Below, piece by piece: positions 36,097-44,715 of a stretch of 64,000 bases of DNA. The position numbers were made by a program, and so were the translations under genes. The notes below the pieces were generated by a model. It worked only from the letters and a program-made list of their open reading frames with translations, ran no database searches and was not told the origin of the DNA. Source of the DNA: Dyadobacter sp. Leaf189 (GTDB lineage: Bacteria > Bacteroidota > Bacteroidia > Cytophagales > Spirosomataceae). The stretch spans positions 865,999 to 929,998 of the forward strand of contig NZ_LMPS01000001.1 in assembly GCF_001424405.1 (NCBI RefSeq), written 5' to 3'. Each line of letters starts with the position of its first letter. Within the stretch, counting starts at the first letter, position 1.

Positions 36097-36585
36097 CTAT
36101 TTATATCCTTGTTTTATTTTCTCTATCAGCGCCGTAGTCGAGTAACCCTTCACAAGAGCTATCGTTTTTACTTCGCCTCCATTAGCTAAAACAAAATCCG
36201 CGCCAGCAATGGTTTCAACGGTATAATCGTCTCCTTTGACCAAAATGTCAGGTTTTACAGCCTCAATCAACTGACTAGGCGTCGGTTCATCGAACAAAAT
36301 GACAGCATCGACAAATGAAAGTGCGGCCATTAACCTTGCGCGGGCATACTCATTTACGACCGGTCGCAATGGACCTTTCAGTCTGCTTACCGAAGCATCG
36401 GTGTTCAGCCCGAGCACCAGTTTGTCACCCAGCGCCTGTGCTTTTTCCAGGTAATCAATATGTCCCAGATGCACAATGTCGAAACAGCCGTTGGTGAAAA
36501 CAACTTTCTGTCCGGCACGCTGCCATGATTCTACGGTAGGGATTGCTTCTTCCAGTCTCAGGATTTTGCTCTCAGTAAGGTTCAT
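36097..36585 (-). CDS. rfaE2: D-glycero-beta-D-manno-heptose 1-phosphate adenylyltransferase
   Basis: Makes ADP-D-glycero-beta-D-manno-heptose from the 1-phosphate and ATP for LPS core synthesis. The 162-residue, single-domain protein has the nucleotidyltransferase signature GCFDIVHLGHIDYLEKA, followed by LVLGLNTDASVSRLKGP and KPDILVKGDDY, then VKGYSTTALIEKIK at the end. The kinase half fused to it in enterobacteria (HldE) is absent, as is usual in Bacteroidota. It lies 8 bases before the metallopeptidase gene. Enzymes for the other heptose steps are not in the window. Confidence 0.92.
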   Translation of the reverse strand: MNLTESKILRLEEAIPTVESWQRAGQKVVFTNGCFDIVHLGHIDYLEKAQALGDKLVLGLNTDASVSRLKGPLRPVVNEYARARLMAALSFVDAVILFDEPTPSQLIEAVKPDILVKGDDYTVETIAGADFVLANGGEVKTIALVKGYSTTALIEKIKQGYK

Positions 36586-36724
36586 AGGGTATAAAAGGTG
36601 TTAAATGCCGGAAAATGAATGTACAATCATCATACTGATTTTCCATTATCCCAGACTATTACAAGGCATTATTCACTTGCGTTCCGTCATGAGGTCATTA
36701 AGTCACTTAGTAGCAATCATTCAA

Positions 36725-37753
36725 TCAAGCCGATACCTGCTCAGGTTCGTCTACTGTTTTATTGTTTTTTAGCAAAACAAAAAGAAACGCTAATGCACCT
36801 GCGGCCAGCATAAAGAGCATTTGCGCCCCGTGGATAAATGTTGCGAGGGTTATCCCGTCACTTTGCGACAGTCCGTAAAGGATCATAACGTTGCCCACCA
36901 GCAGGTGATATGCGCCAATTCCGCCTTGCGTAGGAGCGGTCATTCCAATTGCGCCTACCACCAGTAGCGTCAATCCGGCGAGGGGGCCAAGATCGGAAGT
37001 TTCGGGAATGCAGAAGAAAAGTACGTACGAGACGAAGTAGTAGAGCACCCAGATCATCAATGTACTTAAAATGAAAAGTCCGGGATTGCGCAGCTTGCGG
37101 ATACTCAGCAAACCTTCGAGCATACCTTGTGCAAACTGGACGATTTTAGCGACCAATGCATTCTGCTGGAGCTTCGATCTGAGCGTGAGGTTTTTATAAA
37201 GATAAATTGCGAGTAAGACAACGAGCACCAATCCACCGACCAGGATACCCAGCAGCATCCCGCTGCCCGAGCCTCCATTTCCGCCTGCGACTTTGCTTTG
37301 GAAGAAATCGGTAAAGAATGTACTGAGCCGATCAAATTCTAAAATGAAGTTCAGGCCGATCAGCAGAACCAGGATAACCACGTCAAAAATACGCTCCGCC
37401 ACTACTGTCCCGAAGCTGAGGTTTACAGGAATGCGTTCCAGTCGGTACAATGTTCCGCAACGTGTTACTTCGCCCATTCTGGGTACAATATAATTGGCAA
37501 AATAACCGGTAAGAACAGAGACCGAGCTGTTGACAATGCCTGGTTTATGGCCGAGCGGCTCCATTAACATGCTCCACCGCCAGGCTCGGGTAACGTGGGC
37601 GCAAAGAAGAAAAAAGCAGGAAACGGCTATCCAGCGCCAATCCGATTTGGCAAACCGGTCCAGCATTTCAGCCAGATTAATATCTTTAAATACAAACCAG
37701 ATCAATCCGCCGGCCAAAACCAGCGAAATGGTGTAACGTAGAACATTTTTCAT
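36725..37753 (-). CDS. Flippase-like membrane protein (lysylphosphatidylglycerol synthase TM family, UPF0104)
   Basis: A 342-residue polytopic membrane protein with about eight hydrophobic helices, of the YbhN/AglD/UPF0104 type, related to the flippase domain of MprF. Visible family features are GGLIWFVFKDIN near the start, RAWRWSMLMEPLGHKPG, the conserved GYFANYIVPRMGEVTRCGTLYRLERIP, AERIFDVVIL and the C-terminal TQGGIGAYHLLVGNVM. The substrate is unknown; lipid-linked compounds are the usual guess. It follows panD by 31 bases on the same strand, a pairing that probably reflects shared transcription only. Confidence 0.87.
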   Translation of the reverse strand: MKNVLRYTISLVLAGGLIWFVFKDINLAEMLDRFAKSDWRWIAVSCFFLLCAHVTRAWRWSMLMEPLGHKPGIVNSSVSVLTGYFANYIVPRMGEVTRCGTLYRLERIPVNLSFGTVVAERIFDVVILVLLIGLNFILEFDRLSTFFTDFFQSKVAGGNGGSGSGMLLGILVGGLVLVVLLAIYLYKNLTLRSKLQQNALVAKIVQFAQGMLEGLLSIRKLRNPGLFILSTLMIWVLYYFVSYVLFFCIPETSDLGPLAGLTLLVVGAIGMTAPTQGGIGAYHLLVGNVMILYGLSQSDGITLATFIHGAQMLFMLAAGALAFLFVLLKNNKTVDEPEQVSA

Positions 37754-37784
37754 AGCTGCTGTTTATGTGGTGCCGGGAGCAGGA

Positions 37785-38135
37785 TTAGCTCACCAGATGG
37801 TTGTTGTGGTCGGGAAAAACGATCATCGGCTTGAAGGTTTTGGCCTCTTCCTGGCTCATTGATCCGTAAGCAATAATGATGATGATATCTCCAATCTGCA
37901 CGCGGCGCGCGGCGGCTCCATTCAGGCAAATCATACCTGATCCTCTTTCTCCCTTGATTACGTAGGTTACAAAACGTTCGCCATTGTTGTTGTTGACAAT
38001 GTGAACCTGTTCATTCTCAATAAGTCCGGCAGCATCGATCAGGTCTTCGTCGATGGTGATACTGCCAACATAATTCAATTCTGCCTGAGTCACCTTCACG
38101 CGGTGAATCTTGGATTTCATTACTGTTATTTGCAT
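37785..38135 (-). CDS. panD: Aspartate 1-decarboxylase
   Basis: Makes beta-alanine from L-aspartate for pantothenate and coenzyme A. The 116-residue proenzyme self-cleaves at Gly24-Ser25 in [12 protein letters not shown] to form the pyruvoyl cofactor; both residues are present. [16 protein letters not shown] at the start and INGE-like [13 protein letters not shown] and [19 protein letters not shown] later are typical. Although panC, the enzyme that uses its product, is nearby at 40009, the two are separated by an unrelated + strand gene. It is the first gene of a minus-strand run with the flippase-like gene. Confidence 0.96.
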   Translation of the reverse strand: MQITVMKSKIHRVKVTQAELNYVGSITIDEDLIDAAGLIENEQVHIVNNNNGERFVTYVIKGERGSGMICLNGAAARRVQIGDIIIIIAYGSMSQEEAKTFKPMIVFPDHNNHLVS

Positions 38136-38365
38136 TACCCGGTATTATAAGTCGAGATAAAAAAGAGTGCATTACTGCCCAAAGTTACAGGAATAATGCG
38201 CAGTCCTCAAAACATCAGGGTCCGGTTTACGGTTCCACCCGCATCCTATGCAGCCGCTCCCTAAATTCTACTCGTTTGAACGTGCCATTTTTCCAAGGTC
38301 TTGAAGTAATATTCCGAGCCACTCTGCTTTACATATATTATCACCTTATTTTTCTTAAATATCCG

Positions 38366-39841
38366 ATGAGTACAGAAAATAAACCAAAAGATGTAAACCG
38401 CCGGGACTTTTTACAAAAGACTACGGCAGCAGCAATTGGTAGCTTTTTTATAGTCCCGCGACATGTTTTGGGTAAAGGCTACCGGGCACCAAGCGACAAG
38501 CTGAATATAGCTGGCGTAGGTGTCGGAGGAAAAGGCTTTTCGGACACCAATAATGCATGGAACAAAGGCGCCGAAAACCTGGTAGCACTTTGCGACGTAG
38601 ACTGGGGTCAGGCAAAGAAGAATTTTGAGCTCCACCCGACAGCCAAGAAGTACAAGGATTTCAGGAAGATGTTCGACGAAATGGGAAAGGATATCGACGC
38701 GGTAACTGTTTCCACTACTGATCATATGCACGCCATAATCGCAATGGCCGCAATGCAGAGAGGCAAGCACGTCTACGTTCAGAAACCTTTGACGCACGAC
38801 ATTTATGAGGCGCGTATGCTCACAGAAGCAGCCAGGAAATACAAAGTTGTGACCCAAATGGGAAATCAGGGCGCTTCTAACCCGGCGCAGAACCAGATGA
38901 AAGAATGGTTTAATAAAGGTTTGATCGGAAATGTGCATGAAGCGCATGTTTGGACAAACCGTCCCGTGTGGCCACAAGGAATTCCGGTTCCAACCGAAAA
39001 ATTCCCTGTTCCTGCTGATATCGACTGGGAACTTTGGGTAGGATGTGCGGATTGGGTTGATTATAATCCGGCCTGGCACCCGTTCAAATGGAGAGGTTGG
39101 TGGAATTTCGGTACAGGTGCATTAGGCGATATGGGCTGTCACCTGATCGACCCGGCGTTCCGTACGCTTGGGCTGGGTTACCCTACCGAGCTGGAATGCA
39201 GCGTGGGGCAGGTGTTTATCAAAGACTGGACTCCTGAGTACATTCCTGAAGGCTGCCCGCCATCTTCAAGGGTGCAATTGAAATTCCCTGCCAACAAGGT
39301 AAATAAGTCAGAAGTAACATTAACCTGGCACGATGGCGGTCTCCGCCCATTCCACCCGGACATTATCCCTGCAAACGATCCGCTAGGCGAGCCCGACAGC
39401 AGCAATGGTGTTTTGCTGATCGGTGAAAAAGGTGTAATGACCTGCGGTACGTATGGTATCGATCCAAAAGTATATCTGAAAGACGGAACCAAGCTGCAAT
39501 ACAAGCAGGGTGATTTCGGAAACAAATACACCACCATGCCGGAGTTCGGTCACCATGTTTCCTGGTCTGACGCTTGCAAGGCTGGCTTCAACAGCAAGGA
39601 GCACAAAGCGCTTACCTCTTCATTTGACTACGCAGGTCCATTGACTGAAACTGTGATTATGGGTAACCTTGGTATCCGCAGCTACAACCTGCGCAAAGCC
39701 AAAGCAGATGGCAAAGGTTTTGACTATCCAGGCCGCAAGAAGCTGCTATGGGATGGTACAAATATGAAAGTAACCAACTTCGACGAAGCAAACCAGTTCG
39801 TAAAGCGCCAGTACCGCGGCGACTGGAAGCTGGGAAGCTAG
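38366..39841 (+). CDS. Gfo/Idh/MocA-family oxidoreductase with Tat signal
   Basis: An exported NAD(P)-dependent sugar-type oxidoreductase of 491 residues. The ATG at 38366 begins MSTENKPKDVNRRDFLQKTTAAAIG; NRRDFLQK is a twin-arginine signal, so the protein is exported folded with its cofactor. Next come a Rossmann fold (LNIAGVGVGGKGFSD), VVTQMGNQGASN, the catalytic-domain EKP-like motif QKPLTHD, and a long C-terminal Gfo/Idh domain (WWNFGTGALGDMGCHLIDPAF). Family members act on glycosides, inositols or sugar acids; the substrate here is unknown. It is monocistronic with its own terminator. Confidence 0.9.
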   Translation: MSTENKPKDVNRRDFLQKTTAAAIGSFFIVPRHVLGKGYRAPSDKLNIAGVGVGGKGFSDTNNAWNKGAENLVALCDVDWGQAKKNFELHPTAKKYKDFRKMFDEMGKDIDAVTVSTTDHMHAIIAMAAMQRGKHVYVQKPLTHDIYEARMLTEAARKYKVVTQMGNQGASNPAQNQMKEWFNKGLIGNVHEAHVWTNRPVWPQGIPVPTEKFPVPADIDWELWVGCADWVDYNPAWHPFKWRGWWNFGTGALGDMGCHLIDPAFRTLGLGYPTELECSVGQVFIKDWTPEYIPEGCPPSSRVQLKFPANKVNKSEVTLTWHDGGLRPFHPDIIPANDPLGEPDSSNGVLLIGEKGVMTCGTYGIDPKVYLKDGTKLQYKQGDFGNKYTTMPEFGHHVSWSDACKAGFNSKEHKALTSSFDYAGPLTETVIMGNLGIRSYNLRKAKADGKGFDYPGRKKLLWDGTNMKVTNFDEANQFVKRQYRGDWKLGS

Positions 39842-39861
39842 GTTGCAGTATGTTCATTTCA

Positions 39862-39900
39862 CATAAAGGCGGCACGTACCTGATACGTGCCGCCTTTATG
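39862..39900 (+). terminator. Terminator of the Gfo/Idh/MocA gene
   Basis: A perfect 17-bp stem (39862-39878 with 39884-39900, loop of 5) begins 20 bases after the stop codon. It lies directly in front of a REP-like palindrome. Confidence 0.8.
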
Positions 39901-39907
39901 CTATGCT

Positions 39908-39982
39908 TTGTCACCCTGAGCGGTGTCGAAGGGACGCTACTCACAGGCGGTAGCGCCCCTTCGACTCCGCTCAGGGTGACAA
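39908..39982. repeat. REP-like palindrome, copy 4
   Basis: Arms 39908-39939 and 39951-39982 (32 bases each) pair with only two mismatches: one at GGTGTC against GACTCC, the other near the inner end. An isolated fragment CAGGGTGACC follows at about 39990. It lies between the Gfo/Idh gene terminator and the end of convergent panC. Confidence 0.85.
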
Positions 39983-40008
39983 GTCTGGCCCAGGGTGACC
40001 AACTATTT

Positions 40009-40851
40009 TCAAAACACCAAATTATCAATAAGCCGCACCGGCCCCAGGAATACTGCTACGCATATTGCGTTATTCCCCTTACTTCCAATTATGTCGATGG
40101 GTTGCAAATCGGATAGATCCACTATTTCAAAGTAATCCAGCCTAAATGCATCGACAGCTGAAAACTCCTGTTTCGCTTCTTTAATAACCTCTGAAACACT
40201 TTCTCCTTTAAGCAGGGCATTTTTCGCTGATTCCATGATCCGGAAAATGTGTGGCGCAATGTGCCTTTCTTCTTCATTCAGCCTGCGGTTTCGTGACGAC
40301 ATCGCCAGTCCGTCGGCTTCGCGGACTGTAGGTGCTATAACAAGTTCCAGGTCAAAACTCAGGTCCGCAACCATTCTGCTGACCACCGCCACCTGTTGCA
40401 GGTCCTTTTGACCAAAATAGGCGCGATGGGGTTTTACAATATGAAAGAGCTTTGAAACCACGATCCCGACACCATTGAAGTGCCCTGGCCGCGAAGCACT
40501 TTCCATTACCGTTTCCAGCGCGCCGAAATTAAATTTCAGAATAGGCTGCTCGGGGTACATTTCTTCTGCTGACGGAGCAAATACAACATCGCAGCCGGCA
40601 GCTTCAAGCATTGCGCAATCGGCTTCCAATGTCCGCGGATATTTCAGAAGATCTTCGGGATTGTTGAATTGGGTAGGATTGACGAAGATGCTGCAGACTG
40701 TCACATCGTTATCGGCTTTTGAAGCCTGTATCAATGAAATATGACCTTCATGCAATGCGCCCATTGTGGGGACAAGCCCTATTTTTTGCTGTTGTTGAAC
40801 TTGCTGAACGAGGTACTTTCTGAGGTTGGAGATCGAAGTAAATACTTCCAT
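40009..40851 (-). CDS. panC: Pantothenate synthetase (pantoate-beta-alanine ligase)
   Basis: Joins pantoate and beta-alanine with ATP to form pantothenate. The ATG at 40851 (MEVFTSISNLRKYL) is chosen; the open frame continues 13 codons upstream without family features. The 280-residue protein shows VPTMGALHEGHISLI (ATP-binding HxGH-type motif), VSIFVNPTQF-like CSIFVNPTQFNNPEDL, FNGVGIVVSKLF, FGQKDLQQVAVV and MSSRNRRL. All expected residues are present. It is divergent to the starch-synthase N-domain gene, with a 205-base promoter region between. Confidence 0.95.
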   Translation of the reverse strand: MEVFTSISNLRKYLVQQVQQQQKIGLVPTMGALHEGHISLIQASKADNDVTVCSIFVNPTQFNNPEDLLKYPRTLEADCAMLEAAGCDVVFAPSAEEMYPEQPILKFNFGALETVMESASRPGHFNGVGIVVSKLFHIVKPHRAYFGQKDLQQVAVVSRMVADLSFDLELVIAPTVREADGLAMSSRNRRLNEEERHIAPHIFRIMESAKNALLKGESVSEVIKEAKQEFSAVDAFRLDYFEIVDLSDLQPIDIIGSKGNNAICVAVFLGPVRLIDNLVF

Positions 40852-40992
40852 GGAAAACTGAAATTCGGAGGGAGTAACCCTGCTTGTCAAAGTGCTTTAT
40901 ATCTCAGAATGAAACCGGAAGTGAGAAAGCGAAATATTTGGAAATAGACTTCCCAAACTGAGCGCAATATGACAATTAGTTTGGAATATCTT

Positions 40993-41023
40993 TTGAAAAT
41001 GCGATTTTTTTTGTATAATTTTG
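40993..41023 (+). promoter_or_regulatory. Consensus promoter of the glycogen-synthase-like gene
   Basis: TTG (40993-40995), 20 bases, then TAATTTTG (41016-41023), an exact fit to the Bacteroidota TTG/TAnnTTTG housekeeping consensus. The start codon at 41057 gives a leader of about 25 bases. Confidence 0.7.
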
Positions 41024-41056
41024 CAAAACTTTTTTTCACAAACTGCTAAAAGATCT

Positions 41057-41863
41057 ATGGAGAAACTACGAATTTTATATGTAGCCAGTGAAATCAATCC
41101 TTTCCTCCAGACCACTGATGTTGCCGATTACGTAAGAAAGCTCCCACAGGCAATGCAGGAAAGAGGTGCAGAAATCAGGATTCTAGTTCCGCGATTTGGT
41201 CTTATCAACGAACGCAAAAACCGGCTTCATGAAGTAGTTCGACTGTCAGGAATAAACATTACCGTAGGAGATGAAGAAAAGCCACTGATCATCAAAGTTG
41301 CCTCAATCCCTAATGCCAAGTTGCAGGTGTATTTCATTGACAATGATGATTATTTTCACCGTAAATCTGTGTTCTTTGATAAAGAGAACAACTTTTTCGA
41401 TGACAATGACGAGCGTGCAATTTTCTTTTGCAAGGGTGTTTTGGAAACAGTTAAAAAACTGGGTTGGGCTCCGGACGTAGTACACTGTAATGACTGGATG
41501 ACCGCCCTGATTCCGCTTTACCTGAAAACCACTTACCGCAACGATCCGATGTTTAAGGATACGAAAAGTGTGTTTACGGTTCACAACAATGCTTTTGATT
41601 ACAAGTTTGATGCAGATTTGCAGAGCAAGGCAAAAGCAATGGATGTAAGTGACGAGGCTTTGGCCCATTTACATTCTGCTGATTTTGAAGGATTCGTTAA
41701 AATCGGCTGTGCTTATGCAGATGCAGTCTTGAAAGCTGACGATAGCTGCAGTGATAGTTTGAATGAAATCTTCAACAATGCACCGAAACGTGTAGAGCTG
41801 AACGAGCAGGATGAAAACTTCTCTGAATCATATTACAACTTGTACACTGATCTGATGAGCTGA
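41057..41863 (+). CDS. Glycogen/starch-synthase N-terminal-domain protein
   Basis: A 268-residue protein matching only the N-terminal half of GT5 glycogen synthases. The ATG at 41057 gives MEKLRILYVASEINPFLQTTDVADYVRKLPQAM. In full synthases this block has KxGGL (ADP-glucose binding); here the position reads QTTDVAD, so the key KTGG-type residues are gone. DVVHCNDWMTALIPLYLK and VFTVHNNAFDYKF are retained. The C-terminal GT-B half is absent, and the next stop is followed by a clean terminator, so this is not a recent truncation. Such proteins are common in Cytophagales next to panC; the function is unproven and may be non-catalytic. Confidence 0.82.
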   Translation: MEKLRILYVASEINPFLQTTDVADYVRKLPQAMQERGAEIRILVPRFGLINERKNRLHEVVRLSGINITVGDEEKPLIIKVASIPNAKLQVYFIDNDDYFHRKSVFFDKENNFFDDNDERAIFFCKGVLETVKKLGWAPDVVHCNDWMTALIPLYLKTTYRNDPMFKDTKSVFTVHNNAFDYKFDADLQSKAKAMDVSDEALAHLHSADFEGFVKIGCAYADAVLKADDSCSDSLNEIFNNAPKRVELNEQDENFSESYYNLYTDLMS

Positions 41864-41883
41864 TTAGCATATAACAGTCACAG

Positions 41884-41915
41884 AAACCGGCAATTTTGGA
41901 ATTGCCGGTTTTTTT
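41884..41915 (+). terminator. Terminator of the glycogen-synthase-like gene
   Basis: A perfect 12-bp stem AAACCGGCAATT (41884-41895 with 41900-41911), loop of 4, ends in seven T residues, 20 bases after the stop. Confidence 0.92.
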
Positions 41916-42005
41916 GTGCCTTACCAGATCGTTTCTTCATTGTTTCAATGTGTTCGAGCACTCCGTTTAAATTGGATAATTTCCAGTATTTAACTTAAAA
42001 TAAGC

Positions 42006-42036
42006 TTGTTAGGAAAGGTGTATTGCTCTTTATTTG
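42006..42036 (+). promoter_or_regulatory. Possible glmS promoter
   Basis: TTG (42006-42008), 20 bases, then TTTATTTG (42029-42036), one base off TAnnTTTG. The start codon is at 42079. Confidence 0.35.
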
Positions 42037-42078
42037 CGCTCCAAGTTGACATACACTTTAACCAAAATTGAAAAAACT

Positions 42079-43917
42079 ATGTGTGGAATTGTGGCTTATG
42101 TTGGAAATAAGGAAGCTTATTCCCTGATCTTGAAAGGCCTTAAAAGACTGGAATACCGGGGTTACGACAGCTCTGGTGTTGCCTTGCTTGAAAATGGTGA
42201 ATTGAATATTTACAAGAAGAAAGGGAAAGTCTCCGAGCTGGAAGCCGGGTTGGCGGGCAAAGAGCTGCATGCGACTATCGGGATAGGGCACACTCGCTGG
42301 GCTACCCACGGAGAACCTAACGATGTGAACGCACACCCGCATTTTTCCAATAACCGCAAGCTTGCTGTTGTTCATAACGGGATCATTGAAAACTACGCCG
42401 CAATTAAGAAAAACCTGATCAGCAAGGGACATACGTTCCAGAGTGAAACTGATACAGAAGTTCTCATTCATTTTATTGAAGATATCCAGGCCGAAACCGG
42501 CGACTCGCTTGAATCTGCCGTGAAGCTGGCGCTGAAAGAAGTAGTGGGAGCGTATGCAATCGTCGTAATGTCGGTGGATCAGCCCGGACAACTCATCGCC
42601 GCGCGAAAAGGCAGTCCGCTGGTAATTGGAATAGGGGAAGAGGAATACTTTTTCGCTTCGGACGCAACGCCCATTATAGCCTACACCAAAAACGTGGTTT
42701 ACCTCGATGACTATGAGGTTGCGGTAGTACGTGACGGAAAGCTGAGCATCCAAAATCTCGATAATACCGAGACAATTCCTTACATCCAGAAGCTGGAAAT
42801 GGAACTCGAAGCCATTGAAAAAGGCGGCTACGACCATTTCATGATTAAAGAAATATTCGAACAGCCGCGTTCCATTGCCGACAGTATGCGGGGCCGACTG
42901 CGTTCAAGCGATTCGCATTTGCAGCTCGGAGGATTAAGTAACCATCTCGATAAGCTCGCCCAGGCGGAGCGGATCGTGATCGTAGCCTGCGGCACTTCCT
43001 GGCATGCGGGACTGGTGGCTGAGTATCTTTTTGAAGAGCTTGCCCGGATCAATGTGGAAGTGGAGTATGCTTCCGAGTTCCGGTACAGAAATCCGGTTAT
43101 TAAAGAAAACGACATTGTAATTGCCATTTCCCAGTCGGGTGAAACGGCGGATACACTCGCAGCGATTGAACTGGCCAAATCAAAAGGAGCTACGATTTTC
43201 GGGGTTTGCAATGTAGTTGGCTCGTCGATTGCGCGGGCTACGCATGCAGGTGCCTATACACACGCCGGGCCGGAGATAGGCGTGGCAAGTACCAAAGCGT
43301 TTACAGCACAAGTGACGGTACTTACATTAATTGCATTAGCTACCGCAAAACAAAAAGGCACGATATCGGAAGAAGTATTCCGGCAATTGCTGACTGAGCT
43401 GGAAAACATTCCCGACAAAGTCGAGAAAGTGTTTGAGAACGCATCTAAGATCAAAGAGATCGCATTCATTTTCACCTATGCACGCAACTTCATTTATCTG
43501 GGCCGCGGACTTAACTTTCCGGTCGCGCTGGAAGGCGCGCTGAAATTGAAAGAGATTTCATACATCCATGCAGAAGGCTACCCTGCTGCTGAAATGAAGC
43601 ACGGACCGATTGCATTGATCGACGAAGATATGCCGGTCGTTTTTCTGGCGACGAAGGATAGTTCCTACGAGAAGATCGTATCCAATATTCAGGAGGTAAA
43701 GGCGCGGAAAGGCCGCGTGATCGCCATTGTTACCGAGGGCGATACGCTGATCCCGGGAATGGTAGATTTTGTGATCGAAGTTCCGGAAACGCACGAGATA
43801 CTTACGCCGCTTGTTTCCGTGATCCCGTTGCAGCTTTTATCCTACTACATTGCGGTTATGCGCGGCAGGAATGTAGATCAGCCAAGAAATCTCGCCAAGT
43901 CTGTCACAGTTGAATAA
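42079..43917 (+). CDS. glmS: Glutamine-fructose-6-phosphate aminotransferase (isomerizing)
   Basis: Makes glucosamine-6-phosphate from fructose-6-phosphate and glutamine, the first step towards UDP-GlcNAc for wall and LPS. The start at 42079 is fixed by MCGIVAYVG, where Cys2 is the glutaminase nucleophile. The 612 residues contain the glutaminase domain (HTRWATHGEPNDVNAHPH), two SIS domains (VACGTSWHAG, AISQSGETADTLAA) and the C-terminal MRGRNVDQPRNLAKSVTVE, which ends the enzyme in all species. The leader holds no recognisable glmS ribozyme, as expected outside Firmicutes. Confidence 0.97.
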   Translation: MCGIVAYVGNKEAYSLILKGLKRLEYRGYDSSGVALLENGELNIYKKKGKVSELEAGLAGKELHATIGIGHTRWATHGEPNDVNAHPHFSNNRKLAVVHNGIIENYAAIKKNLISKGHTFQSETDTEVLIHFIEDIQAETGDSLESAVKLALKEVVGAYAIVVMSVDQPGQLIAARKGSPLVIGIGEEEYFFASDATPIIAYTKNVVYLDDYEVAVVRDGKLSIQNLDNTETIPYIQKLEMELEAIEKGGYDHFMIKEIFEQPRSIADSMRGRLRSSDSHLQLGGLSNHLDKLAQAERIVIVACGTSWHAGLVAEYLFEELARINVEVEYASEFRYRNPVIKENDIVIAISQSGETADTLAAIELAKSKGATIFGVCNVVGSSIARATHAGAYTHAGPEIGVASTKAFTAQVTVLTLIALATAKQKGTISEEVFRQLLTELENIPDKVEKVFENASKIKEIAFIFTYARNFIYLGRGLNFPVALEGALKLKEISYIHAEGYPAAEMKHGPIALIDEDMPVVFLATKDSSYEKIVSNIQEVKARKGRVIAIVTEGDTLIPGMVDFVIEVPETHEILTPLVSVIPLQLLSYYIAVMRGRNVDQPRNLAKSVTVE

Positions 43918-43937
43918 CTGCTTTGACAAATACGATA

Positions 43938-43976
43938 AAGAAAGCGAAGCCCGTAAATGGTTTCGCTTTCTTGTTT
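43938..43976 (+). terminator. Terminator of glmS
   Basis: An 11-bp stem AAGAAAGCGAA (43938-43948) pairs with 43962-43972, followed by GTTT. It lies 20 bases after the stop. The weak T-run makes efficiency uncertain. Confidence 0.6.
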
Positions 43977-44050
43977 ACACAAATCCGGTGAAAATAATAT
44001 ATACCCGTTTTCGTTAGCTTTGCGCATCAGCATTGTCGGATTTGATTTAT

Positions 44051-44644
44051 ATGTTAAAGCAGTTACCCCTTCTTTTTGCGGCGCTTTTCAGCCTTTTTCT
44101 CGTTTCCTGCGGTAAAGAGCAGCAATCTTCTTTTGCTCCGAAGCCCAAAGGTTTCAATCGCATTGACTTGCCGGCTCATCAGTATCAGCAATTAACGGAG
44201 CTGCATCCTTATACTTTTCAATATTCCACTTTTGCCAGAGTAGAGCCCGACACCTTTTCCATTGCGGAAAAAGACTGGATTTTTATCAACTATCCTGCAT
44301 TAAACGCGAATATCCAGCTGACTTACAAATCGCTTGAAGGTGATCCTTCAAGACTGAAATCCTACATTGACGATAGTTATAAGCTCACAGGAAAGCACCA
44401 GATCCGGGCATCCTCCATTCAGGAGCAAAAGGTTTTGAGTAAAACCGGTCGTACAGCAATAATGTTTAAAATCGAAGGCGATGTGCCGAGTCCGTATCAG
44501 TTTTACACAACAGATAGTACCAAGCATTTTTTGCGCGGCGCCATTTATTTCCCAACTGCTACCAAAAACGACTCCCTGGCACCTGTGATCAGCTATCTGC
44601 AAAAAGACATGCTGCAACTTTTGAATACCCTGAACTGGAGATAA
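44051..44644 (+). CDS. gldD: Gliding motility lipoprotein GldD
   Basis: GldD is a lipoprotein required for gliding and for type IX secretion in Flavobacterium. The ATG at 44051 begins MLKQLPLLFAALFSLFLVSC with the lipid Cys at residue 20. Characteristic segments follow: PKPKGFNRIDLPAHQYQQL, YTFQYSTFARVEPD, WIFINYPALNANIQLTYKSLEGD, and FLRGAIYFPTATKNDSLAPVISYLQKDMLQLLNTLNW. The 197-residue length fits. A TAGCTTTG box (44015-44022) exactly matches the -7 consensus, but no TTG lies at the right distance upstream. GldE, often its neighbour in gliding bacteria, is not adjacent. Confidence 0.92.
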   Translation: MLKQLPLLFAALFSLFLVSCGKEQQSSFAPKPKGFNRIDLPAHQYQQLTELHPYTFQYSTFARVEPDTFSIAEKDWIFINYPALNANIQLTYKSLEGDPSRLKSYIDDSYKLTGKHQIRASSIQEQKVLSKTGRTAIMFKIEGDVPSPYQFYTTDSTKHFLRGAIYFPTATKNDSLAPVISYLQKDMLQLLNTLNWR

Positions 44645-44715
44645 TTCGTCGTAGTTATTGCAGTGAAAAATCGAAGGACGTATCTTTGAAGTTCTCACCT
44701 CAACAAGATCAGCAA

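Noticed and set aside
36619..36813. 64-codon + strand open frame
   Set aside because: Mostly antisense to the end of the flippase-like gene; no features.
39748..40116. 122-codon + strand open frame
   Set aside because: It overlaps the end of the Gfo/Idh gene, the terminator, the REP-like repeat and the antisense of panC; there is no domain and no credible start.
42000..42078. glmS ribozyme in the glmS leader
   Set aside because: The leader is short and shows none of the ribozyme core; it is not expected in this phylum.
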